In this document: positions 47,501-54,944 of the stretch, in pieces
Layout: every line of letters begins with the position of its first letter
How positions within the stretch are numbered: position 1 is the first letter of the stretch
Source: Paracoccus pantotrophus
Lineage (GTDB): Bacteria; Pseudomonadota; Alphaproteobacteria; Rhodobacterales; Rhodobacteraceae
Length of the DNA stretch: 64,000 bases
Assembly: GCF_008824185.1 (NCBI RefSeq)
Contig: NZ_CP044423.1
Location: 137,501 to 201,500 of the forward strand
Reading direction: 5' to 3'
Program-made: the position numbers and the translations under genes
Notes under the pieces: generated by a model
The model's input: the letters and a program-made list of their open reading frames with translations, nothing else
Databases searched by the model: none
Told to the model about the DNA's origin: nothing

Positions 47501-50252
47501 CCGGCGCGAGCCCGCGCGCGGCCAGCCCGGCCATCACGCGCCGCACCCGCAGGCCAAGCGCGCCGTAGCTGGTGCTGCGGGTGTCGCAGATCAGGGCCGT
47601 GCGGTCGGGATCGCCGTCGAACAGCTGCGCCGCGATGCGCTCCAGATGGCCGGGGCCGGCATGTTCCGCCCCGGCGGGGGCCGCGGGTGGCGGCGGCAGG
47701 AAATCGGCGCCGGCCAGGGTCAGCTCGTCCCGCCCGGCCAGCGCGGCGAAGGCGCGGGCGGCGGCGTCCAGCAACGCGCCGACGACCGCAGGCTCCAGCG
47801 CCTGCTCGACGTGATCGGCTTGCAGCAGCAGCGCACCCTCCGCATCCAGCGCCAGCCGCAGGTCCAGCGCGACCTGCGGGGTCTGCACCAGCCCGTCCAC
47901 CAGCCGCAGCCCGGCATCGGCGGGCACCCGGTCCCAGCCCATGCCGTTGGTCAGCACCACCGGCAGCGCGATCCGACCGCCGTTCTGCGCCAGCAGCAGC
48001 CGGCTGAGGCCGACCCCCGACAGACCGGGATGCGCCATGCCCTCCAGCAGGTCCTCCTGCAACCGGCGGGCATGGTCCAGGAAGCCGCCCCGGTCGGCGC
48101 GATAGTCGACGGCGATGAAGGACGAGCGGTTGGCCAGCGCCCCGCCCGGCGGTGGCGCCACCGGCACCGCGACACAGGGCGCCAGGTCCGGGGTCCAGCG
48201 CGCCAGCACCTCCAGCACCACGGCCATGGCGATGCTGTTGCGGGTCAGTTTCTGCGCCGCCGCCAGCCGGGCCAGGCGCGCCAGCTGATCGCGCGGGATG
48301 CGGCGGCTGTCGCGGCGCCAGCGCGGGCGGTCGATGCCCTCCGGCGGTTGCCGCCAGGGCAGGCGCGGCGGCCCTTCGACCCCGGCCAGACGCGCGCGCC
48401 ACCAGTCGGCATCGGCGGCGCGGTCGGATTGTTCGGGCGGCGGCTCGGGCAGGGCGGAGGCCGGCGGCAACCCGGGCGCCAGCAGTTCGGCGATCACCTG
48501 CGCGATCCCGGCGCCGTCCAGCGCCAGCGCGTCCATCTTGACCAGCAATGCCTGTTCCCGGGGCCGGGGCAATTGCACCAGCATCAGCCGCCACAGCAAC
48601 CCGTCCAGCGGCAGCGATGCGCGGGCGAACTCGTCCTGCAGGGCAGAGAGCTGCGCCTCGGCCTCATCGACGGCCAGTCCCGAAAGGTCGATCCGTTCCA
48701 GCGGCGGCTCGGCTTCGTCCAGCACGCGCAGCGCGGAATGGGCAGGGTCGAGCCGGCAGCGCAGCGCCTCGTGCCGCTCGATCAGCGCCTTGGCCCGAAG
48801 CGCCAGGGCTTCGGCATCCAGCGGGCCGCGATAGCAGCGATATTCCTGCATGGCGGTGCGGCCCAGCGGCAGCTCGGCCTCGCGGCCCAGCAGATAGGCC
48901 TTTTGCAGCTCGCCCAGCCGCCGCATCCGCATCGGTGCCGGCAGCCAGTCCGACAGCGGCGCCGCCGCCAGATCGGGCGCATCGGCCAGCCGGCACAGCG
49001 CCGCGTGGCAGGCATCGAAACCGGTGCGGACCCAGTCGCCGGGCAGCGCGTCAAGCCGCAGGTCCCAGTTCAGCAGCACGCCCTCGGCCAGCGATGCGAC
49101 CTGCACGTCCAGCGCAACCTGCGGCGCCTGCGAGACGCTCCAGACCAGTCGCCCGAACAGCCGGCCGACGCGGGGGCTCAACAGCTGGCGCTGCGCCCCG
49201 TCCAGGTCGAGCCCGCTGGTAAAGACCACCGGCGCGGATTCCACGCCCTGGCCGCCGCGTGACATCTCGCGCAGCACGGCGACGCCGGGGCAGGCCTGAT
49301 GCGACAGCGCCTCGGCGATCTCGCGCCCTGCCTCGCGCGCCAGTCCGGCCAGCGTGGCCTCGGGCCCGACCCGCAGGCCGAGCGGCAGGATATTGGTGAA
49401 ATCCCCGACCAGCCGCGAGGCGCCGCGCATCACCGGGGCGCGGAAGAAGCCCGGCAGCGTCAGGCGAAAGGCCCGGTCGCCCGTCGCCCGCGCCAGCACG
49501 GCGGCAAAGACCGCCAGGTAAAGCGCGGTCTGCGTGACCCGCAATTCACGCGCAAGCCCCCGCAGCGCCGCGGCCTGCGCCGGCGGCAGCAGGGCCGAGA
49601 TCCGGCTGCTTTCCGGCGCGGCCGCCCCGTCGCGCAGCGGCAGCGAGGGCGCCGGCGGCATGTCGCGCAGCCGCGCCCGCCACCAGTCCCGATCCGCCGC
49701 CTCGGCCGCCGGGTCGGGGGGCAGCCGGGCCAGGTAGTCGAAATAGCAGCCTTCGGGTTCCTCGACCGCAGCGATCCCGGCCGGATCCTCGTAAAGCCGG
49801 GCCAGGTCGTCCATGACCAGCCCGAAGCAGGAGGGATCGGCCGCGATCATGTCCAGGTCGACATGCAGTCGCTGTTCGCCGCCCGGCAGCAGGCTGAGCA
49901 GGAATTCCGCCGCCTCGCCCGAGGCGATGTCCAGCCGCTGATGCGTCATCCGCCGCCGCGTCGCGGCCAGCCGCGCCTGCGCCTGATCCGGCGCCAGCGC
50001 CCGCAGATCCTCGACCCGCAGGGCGTGGCGGTCGTCCAGCGGCTGGATCACCTGCTGGCCTGCGGCCGTGACCCGCAGCCGCAGCATGGGGTGCCGGCGG
50101 AACAGCCCGCGCACCGCGCGGTCCAGCCGCTGCGGCTCCAGCCCTTGCGGCTGGAATTCGGTATGCAGATGCGCGGATACGCCGCCACCCGGCCCCTTCC
50201 AATCGCGCCCGGTCCAATAGGCTGCCTGCATGGCGGTCAGGTCCATGTTCAT
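44532..50252 (-). CDS. siderophore NRPS, Cy-Cy-A-T-C
   Basis: The 1906-residue synthetase has two N-terminal cyclization-type domains (about 1-430 and 445-860), an adenylation domain (870-1350; 'YLYTSGTTGRPKCVV', 'GDLGRLRGDGTI', 'LSANGKPDRR'), a carrier domain (Ser in 'DHGGHSLVATR', about 1402) and a C-terminal condensation domain (1464-1850; 'HHIVLDEWS'). Cy1 reads DMIAADPSC and Cy2 DALALDGAG against DxxxxDxxS, so both Asp are kept and the last Ser is not. There is no thioesterase; the C domain would release the chain onto an amine. Tandem Cy domains resemble VibF of vibriobactin. The A domain should choose Thr, Ser or Cys; the sequence 'LHHDMSVFDLFG' does not settle which. Confidence 0.92.
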   Translation of the reverse strand: MNMDLTAMQAAYWTGRDWKGPGGGVSAHLHTEFQPQGLEPQRLDRAVRGLFRRHPMLRLRVTAAGQQVIQPLDDRHALRVEDLRALAPDQAQARLAATRRRMTHQRLDIASGEAAEFLLSLLPGGEQRLHVDLDMIAADPSCFGLVMDDLARLYEDPAGIAAVEEPEGCYFDYLARLPPDPAAEAADRDWWRARLRDMPPAPSLPLRDGAAAPESSRISALLPPAQAAALRGLARELRVTQTALYLAVFAAVLARATGDRAFRLTLPGFFRAPVMRGASRLVGDFTNILPLGLRVGPEATLAGLAREAGREIAEALSHQACPGVAVLREMSRGGQGVESAPVVFTSGLDLDGAQRQLLSPRVGRLFGRLVWSVSQAPQVALDVQVASLAEGVLLNWDLRLDALPGDWVRTGFDACHAALCRLADAPDLAAAPLSDWLPAPMRMRRLGELQKAYLLGREAELPLGRTAMQEYRCYRGPLDAEALALRAKALIERHEALRCRLDPAHSALRVLDEAEPPLERIDLSGLAVDEAEAQLSALQDEFARASLPLDGLLWRLMLVQLPRPREQALLVKMDALALDGAGIAQVIAELLAPGLPPASALPEPPPEQSDRAADADWWRARLAGVEGPPRLPWRQPPEGIDRPRWRRDSRRIPRDQLARLARLAAAQKLTRNSIAMAVVLEVLARWTPDLAPCVAVPVAPPPGGALANRSSFIAVDYRADRGGFLDHARRLQEDLLEGMAHPGLSGVGLSRLLLAQNGGRIALPVVLTNGMGWDRVPADAGLRLVDGLVQTPQVALDLRLALDAEGALLLQADHVEQALEPAVVGALLDAAARAFAALAGRDELTLAGADFLPPPPAAPAGAEHAGPGHLERIAAQLFDGDPDRTALICDTRSTSYGALGLRVRRVMAGLAARGLAPGDMVAICLPRGPEHLVLTLACAFSGLVWVPIDAAAPPERRDYLLRNSAPRLVVAATDLPGWPLASPRTLEAHDPAPIPQGLAALSRSEAAAYYLYTSGTTGRPKCVVLNNRATANVIGHTLDAWGIGAEDAVISVTPLHHDMSVFDLFGTLAAGARLVMPAPAEEKDALAWNRLVRDHGVTVWCSVPAIVEMLLACAPDDGLASLRLVAQGGDYIKPAVIDRLRRLRPDAALWSLGGPTETTIWSIWHRIGPEDDRIIPYGRALPGNRYLLLNPQGEPCPEGVAGRIHTTGVNLALGYLRDGALEQTDFTEVGGIRAFRSGDLGRLRGDGTILFDSRVNGYVKVRGVRISLADVEAELAAHPAVAQALVVDIPDARGETVLAALVAGRDLPEPAALRAFLRERLPQSHLPDRILAIPALPLSANGKPDRRRARQIAGQPGPEPTAPPEAPGAEPADALTGLILAAFREALGAPGMGPEDDFFDHGGHSLVATRIIGRLQAEHGIALRFTDIFRHPTALALAGIATRSAPAAPMPAAGDDAAEPQAAPLSLAQQSLWKAYAAFGYGGIFNLPFALRFPTPVDEAVFGLAFGDLIRRHPVLRSHFREENGQPLQDVVPVERLGDYRWFWISAEAGEANRRTEAGHVFDLARELPLRLRFFREGDEQVLSMLFHHIVLDEWSLNLLMDQLGHAYRQRAAGLAPDWPDQPPGFHRFAAAQRAADTDRAHLDYWLDHLRGAPRARPILGAAPGGQDPQGGWTRIDLPAEVARGLYATARRNAASLFATAYAAIGAALGRLGGIGDLVIGTSASGRNDPAWFDTVGYFTTMTAHRLALGAQDTPAALIAQVRDRIARSLPHSEVPLDLVGEALTGNPVTRLDEMFEVFIQIHARNRMNGAIALMDGSRVEYRQIDPDKAESLLGLQFEIVEDVADETAGLRIMLSHRADRYGPAEIRRITQAVEAMLARFAQPQDDQPLDAGEASPRCAASVSPA

Positions 50253-50276
50253 CCCCTTGCGTCTGGCGATAGTGGT

Positions 50277-50291
50277 TGATAAAAATACTCA
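50277..50291. promoter_or_regulatory. RirA-type iron box (TGA-N9-TCA)
   Basis: The sequence ttgataaaaatactcaa contains TGA at 50277-50279 and TCA at 50289-50291 with nine bases between, in a dyad. This is the consensus of the alphaproteobacterial iron regulator RirA. It lies 25 bp before the NRPS start and 55 bp before the carrier-protein start, so it could control both. Confidence 0.6.
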
Positions 50292-50345
50292 ACTAATGGC
50301 GGTGTCAAGGAAAGGCTTGGCCGCGCAGGACAGGACGGGATCGAA

Positions 50346-50594
50346 ATGAACGACATCGGATCTATCGAAACGCTCGGCCGGGCATGGCTGGAAACGCGTG
50401 TGCAGGCGCTTGTCCCCGACGAGGCGGAGATTGGTTCCGATGAAAACCTGCTGTTCCTGGGGCTGGATTCGCTGTCGGTGCTGAAGCTGGTCGCCGAACT
50501 GAAGCAGGCGGGCATCACGGTCAGCGCGCGGGAACTGCTTCAGGAGCCCAGCATCGAGGGCTGGTGGCGCCTGATCCAGGCGCGGCGACCCTAG
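50346..50594 (+). CDS. stand-alone aryl carrier protein
   Basis: The 82-residue protein is a phosphopantetheine carrier with the attachment Ser in 'FLGLDSLSVLKLVAEL' (about residue 40). It resembles the ArCP part of EntB/VibB but lacks the isochorismatase domain, which suits a salicylate rather than a dihydroxybenzoate route. It would accept salicyl-AMP from the ligase at 37415 and present it to the NRPS Cy domains. Confidence 0.88.
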   Translation: MNDIGSIETLGRAWLETRVQALVPDEAEIGSDENLLFLGLDSLSVLKLVAELKQAGITVSARELLQEPSIEGWWRLIQARRP

Positions 50595-50844
50595 ATCACG
50601 ACCTGCGATCGGGTTGACCGTTCGCTCGGACGGACGGCCCCGACGCCCGCCTGACCTGAACGGCATCGAACAGGATGGAGTCCATGGCTGTGCCCACAAC
50701 CTTGTCGACGAACGCCCCCCGATATCGCAGGACGGTCAACCGTCGGGTCCGCGGAAGCGATCCGGCGACGGGCTCTGACCTGTCTGCCCCAAGGGCCGGG
50801 ATAGCCCTCATCCGGCCCCTCTGCATGCCAAGGGAGCAGGGCGC

Positions 50845-52647
50845 ATGAGAGCTGCCAGCCATGCCGCAAGGCCAGAGCGCGGGGATGACGACGACCGGGC
50901 CTGGGCCATCATGGAACCCGTAGGTCGCCAGATCCGCCTTGCCATGGGGTTGGGCGCGGTCTCGGGGCTGGCGGTCCTCGCTACGATGATCTGCCTGGCG
51001 ATGACGGTGCTGGCGCTGCGCGATCATCCGGGCCAGGTGCCGTGGGTCTGGATGCTGGGTGCTTTGGTGGGGACGGTCGCCAGCTATCTGACCCGGCTGG
51101 GTGCGTTCAACCAATCCCACTATGCCGCCTTCCGGCTGGAGCGTATCCTGCGAAGCCGTCTGGCCGAGCGGATGGCGGAGGTTCCCCTGGGCTATATCCA
51201 GGCCCAGGGTGCCGGCGGGCTGACCAAGGTAGTCCATGACGACGTCAAGGCTTTGCACGTCTTCGTCGCTGACAGCACGCCGCTTTATGCCCGCGCCTAT
51301 GTCACGCCGCTGGCCACGGCGGCGATCCTGTTCTGGCTCGACTGGCGGATGGCGCTCGCGGTGCTGGCGGTTCTGGGCCTGGGCATCCTGTCGATGCGTG
51401 GCGCGCAGAAGCGCCGACGCAACATGGCGCGGCTTTACAACGAAGCGCGCGAGAAGGTCAGCGCGGCGGTGGTCGAGTTTGTCCAGGCGATGCCGGTGGT
51501 CCGCAATTTCGACACCGGCCACTCCAGCTTTGGCCGGTATCAGCAGGCGCTTGACGCCTATCTGGCGGTGCTGGCGCGGTGGTATCGCGATTCCGGCCGT
51601 TCGGTCCGCATGACCTGGGCAATCCTCAGCCCGCTTCCGACGCTGGCCGTCGTGCTGTGGCTGGGGCTCTGGCGGGTCCGGGAGGGCGACCTCGACGCGG
51701 TGCGGTGGCTGGCAATTCTTCTGCTATGCACCGGGATGGCCGAGTCGGTCATGCCTATGATGATGCTGCGCCACATGATCGACAAGGTGCGGCTGTCGAT
51801 CGCGCGCATCCATGATGTGCTGGCCGCGCCGCTGCTGCCGGTCCCGGCGCAGGGCCACTTGCGCCGGCCGGCGGATTCCAGCGTGGTCTTCGACGACGTG
51901 AGCTTTCGCTATGGCCCCGACGAGACCGAGGTGCTGCGCCATGTCAGTTTCGTTGCCGCACCCGGCAGCGTGACGGCGCTGGTCGGACCGTCCGGCGCGG
52001 GCAAAAGCACCGTTGCGCGGCTGATCCCGCGGTTCTGGGACGTGACCGGCGGCCGCATCCTGATCGGCGGGGTCGATATTCGCGACATGGGCGCCGACGA
52101 CCTCATGCGGCAGGTGGCCTTCGTCTTTCAGGATACCTTCCTGTTTTCCGACAGCATCGCCGAGAATATCAGGCTCGGTCGTCCCGATGCGACCGATGAA
52201 GAGGTGATCGCCGCGGCCCGCGCCGCGCAGGCGCATGATTTCATCGCGGCACTGCCCCAAGGTTACGACACGCCGGCCGCCGAGCGGGGCGCGCTGCTGT
52301 CGGGCGGCCAGCGACAGCGCATCACCATCGCACGTGCGATTCTGCAGAACCGGCCCGTCCTCGTTCTGGACGAAGCGACGGCCTTTGCAGATCCGGAAAA
52401 CGAGGCCGCGCTGATCCGTGCGCTTGGCGAACTCACCCGTGGCAAGACGGTGATCACGGTCACCCACCGCCTGCAAAGCATCGTCCATGCCGACCAGATC
52501 CTGGTCTTCGATGCGGGCCGGCTTGTCCAGACGGGTCGCCACCACGACCTGCTGGCGCAGCCGGGGCGCTATGCACGGCTTTGGGCCAGCCATGCCGAGG
52601 CGCAGGCATGGACCCTGGGACACATGAGGAAGGGAGCCGCCGAATGA
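50845..52647 (+). CDS. ABC half-transporter, IrtA/YbtP-like
   Basis: The 600-residue protein has a six-helix type IV permease domain and a C-terminal ATPase (Walker A 'GPSGAGKST', signature 'LSGGQRQRITIARAI', Walker B 'VLVLDEAT'). Pairs of this kind next to siderophore genes act in ferric siderophore import (YbtPQ, IrtAB) or in export. AAGGGAG precedes the ATG; a start at 50911 is possible. A 250-bp gap after the carrier gene contains nothing recognisable. Confidence 0.9.
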   Translation: MRAASHAARPERGDDDDRAWAIMEPVGRQIRLAMGLGAVSGLAVLATMICLAMTVLALRDHPGQVPWVWMLGALVGTVASYLTRLGAFNQSHYAAFRLERILRSRLAERMAEVPLGYIQAQGAGGLTKVVHDDVKALHVFVADSTPLYARAYVTPLATAAILFWLDWRMALAVLAVLGLGILSMRGAQKRRRNMARLYNEAREKVSAAVVEFVQAMPVVRNFDTGHSSFGRYQQALDAYLAVLARWYRDSGRSVRMTWAILSPLPTLAVVLWLGLWRVREGDLDAVRWLAILLLCTGMAESVMPMMMLRHMIDKVRLSIARIHDVLAAPLLPVPAQGHLRRPADSSVVFDDVSFRYGPDETEVLRHVSFVAAPGSVTALVGPSGAGKSTVARLIPRFWDVTGGRILIGGVDIRDMGADDLMRQVAFVFQDTFLFSDSIAENIRLGRPDATDEEVIAAARAAQAHDFIAALPQGYDTPAAERGALLSGGQRQRITIARAILQNRPVLVLDEATAFADPENEAALIRALGELTRGKTVITVTHRLQSIVHADQILVFDAGRLVQTGRHHDLLAQPGRYARLWASHAEAQAWTLGHMRKGAAE

Positions 52648-54431
52648 CCGGGCGCACCATCCCGGCCGGCCGCCCCGGCCCAACCGCGATCCGCGAGACT
52701 TGGCGCCAGTTGCAGGACAGCGTGGGCGAGGACGCCCCGCGCTTGCGGGCGGCCATTCTCGGCCTCTTGCTTGCCGCAGCGCTGCAGGGGCTGGCGCTGG
52801 CGGCCATCGCGCCGGTCATTGTCGCCGCCTTCGACGGCAGGGACTGGCCGGGTGCACTGCGCTGGCTGGGGATCTGCACGATCCTCATGATCGCGGCGAC
52901 GGCGACAAGGTGGTGGGCGCAGGGCTTCGACTTCAACGGCCGCATGGCCGCGGCCACGCATCGTGTCCGGCTGCGGTTGGGCGAGCAGATGCGGCGCATG
53001 CCGCTGGAGACGCTGCACGGCCACCGCACCGGCGAGCTGAACTCGATGGTCATCAACAACGTCGATGAAAACCTTCTGACCACGCTGACCATTCTCAACC
53101 TGATCTTCATCTCGGTCGTCACGCCGCTGGTGACGGGGCTGGCGCTGTTGGCGTTGGACTGGCGGGCGGGGCTGCTGATCCTGGTCGTGTTTCCCGCCAT
53201 CCTGCCTTTGTATCGCTGGCGCCGGCCCGCGATCGGACGCGGCAAGCGCATTCTGGGCGCCGCCCACCAGCAGGCGAATGCGGATGTGCTGGAATACACG
53301 CAGGGCTTGCCCGTGTTGCGCGCCGCGTTGCAGGCCGGAGCGCGCGCCGGCAGGCTTGAACGGACATTCCGCAAGCTCGAGGAGATCCAGATCTACGGGC
53401 ATCGCAAGGGAGAAAAGCCGAATCTCATCGTCTCGACCGTCGTCGAGGTCGGGCTGGTCCTGATGCTTGGGCTCGGCGTGGCCTACGTGGTCGCGGGGAC
53501 GATGGATCTCGCGCTTTTCGCCGCGCTTCTGGTGATCGTGGTGCGGCTGTCCGAGCCGCTGGCGACCTTCATCCTCTATACCGCGATCCTGGAACTGGTC
53601 GAGGCAGCCCTGGACCGGATCAAGGCGCTGCTTGCCATTGCCCCCCTGGATCAGGCATTGCCCGCGCGAACGCCGGCACACTGCGGCATCAGATTCGAAG
53701 CTGCCAGCTTTGCCTATGCAGGGGCCGATGCCCCGGCCCTGCGCGATGTCGATCTGACGATCCCCGAGGGCAGCCTGACCGCACTCGTCGGTCCCTCGGG
53801 ATCGGGCAAGACCACGCTGGCGCGACTGATCCTGCGCCATGCCGATCCCCAGAAGGGCCGCATCCTGATCGGCGGGGCGGATCTGCGCCAGATCCCCGAG
53901 AGCACCCTGCGCGGGATGCTGTCCGTGGTGTTCCAAGACGTGCATCTGTTCAACGACACCGTCATGGCCAATATCCGCATGGCCCGCCCGGATGCGACCG
54001 AGGCCGAGGTCCGCGAGGCTGCCCGTGCCGCGCAATGCCTCGATTTCATCGAGCGACTTCCGCTGGGCTGGGACACGCCCCTGGGCGAGATCGGCAGCCG
54101 CCTGTCAGGCGGGGAGCGTCAGCGCATCTCGATCGCGCGCGCGCTTTTGAAGGACGCGCCGATCCTGATCCTGGACGAGCCGACCGCGGCGCTGGATACC
54201 GAAAGCGAACGTGCCGTTCAGCGCGCCATCGATGCCGTCGTGCGCGACCGCACGGTCATCGTGATCGCCCATCGGCTGTCGACCATCGCAGGCGCGGATC
54301 AGATCGCCGTCGTGGATGACGGGCGCATCGTCCAGCTCGGCACGCATTCCGCGCTGCTCGCACAGCCGGGCCGCTATCTCGCGATGTGGGAGGCGCAGCA
54401 GGCGGCGAAGATCTGGTCGGGTCGGGCGTGA
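52644..54431 (+). CDS. ABC half-transporter, IrtB/YbtQ-like
   Basis: The 595-residue partner half-transporter starts in an ATGA overlap with the preceding gene. It has 'GPSGSGKTTLARLI', Q-loop 'VFQDVHLF', signature 'LSGGERQRISIARALL' and Walker B 'ILILDEPTAALD'. The two halves differ, indicating a heterodimer. Confidence 0.9.
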   Translation: MTGRTIPAGRPGPTAIRETWRQLQDSVGEDAPRLRAAILGLLLAAALQGLALAAIAPVIVAAFDGRDWPGALRWLGICTILMIAATATRWWAQGFDFNGRMAAATHRVRLRLGEQMRRMPLETLHGHRTGELNSMVINNVDENLLTTLTILNLIFISVVTPLVTGLALLALDWRAGLLILVVFPAILPLYRWRRPAIGRGKRILGAAHQQANADVLEYTQGLPVLRAALQAGARAGRLERTFRKLEEIQIYGHRKGEKPNLIVSTVVEVGLVLMLGLGVAYVVAGTMDLALFAALLVIVVRLSEPLATFILYTAILELVEAALDRIKALLAIAPLDQALPARTPAHCGIRFEAASFAYAGADAPALRDVDLTIPEGSLTALVGPSGSGKTTLARLILRHADPQKGRILIGGADLRQIPESTLRGMLSVVFQDVHLFNDTVMANIRMARPDATEAEVREAARAAQCLDFIERLPLGWDTPLGEIGSRLSGGERQRISIARALLKDAPILILDEPTAALDTESERAVQRAIDAVVRDRTVIVIAHRLSTIAGADQIAVVDDGRIVQLGTHSALLAQPGRYLAMWEAQQAAKIWSGRA

Positions 54432-54770
54432 TTCCAACACCCCCCGATCATGCAATGATGCGTCGTCAGGAGCCGGAGGTCGCCGCGTCAGGGCGCTGGG
54501 GAAGACTCGATCATGCCGGTGCTGCAGCCCCTGCCTGCGCTGATTACTGCTCCGGTGCCGGTTTGCGGGCGATCATCGCCGGACGACTGATGCAAGGGAA
54601 CAGGCCGATCGAGGCAAGGGCGGATCACGCGGCGGGTGTCGGCATCGCTGAACAGGGCGTCCAGTTCGCGGCCTTACCGCCCTTGCTTAGACCAAGGTCA
54701 TATCAAGGTTTGCCTTGGCCGTGATTTGAGTATGATCAGGTCATACCGAAGGCTGCATCATTACTGTCAA
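54432..54770. other. gene-free stretch after the ABC pair
   Basis: No open frame with recognisable content was found. It separates the iron locus from the conjugation remnant. Confidence 0.5.
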
Positions 54771-54944
54771 GTGAAGCTGACCGTCGAACTTCCCGCCGGC
54801 CTGCACAGGGATCTGATGCTTTATGGCGAGTTGCGTATTGGAGAGCATGGGCCGGTCCCGCCGCAGAAGCTCGTGGTGCCGAGGCTGGAGCGGTTTCTCG
54901 CCTCGGATCGTGGCTTTGCCAAGGCGCGCCGGAGTGTCAGAGCT
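54771..54944 (+). pseudogene. DUF2274 remnant from a conjugative (trb) locus
   Basis: About 58 codons read 'VKLTVELPAGLHRDLMLYGEL' and, after a gap, 'LVVPRLERFLASDRGFAKARR'. These match the DUF2274 proteins encoded after trbI in integrative conjugative elements. The N terminus and part of the middle are missing, and it runs into the convergent GMC oxidoreductase gene, so it is a fossil. Confidence 0.6.

Noticed and set aside
44742..49262. A 1506-codon open frame on the + strand opposite the NRPS, plus a 1179-codon minus-strand frame at 43267-46806
   Set aside because: They are shadows of a very GC-rich gene. The translations are Arg/Ala/Gly/Gln-rich without motifs, while the NRPS frame has all domain motifs in order.
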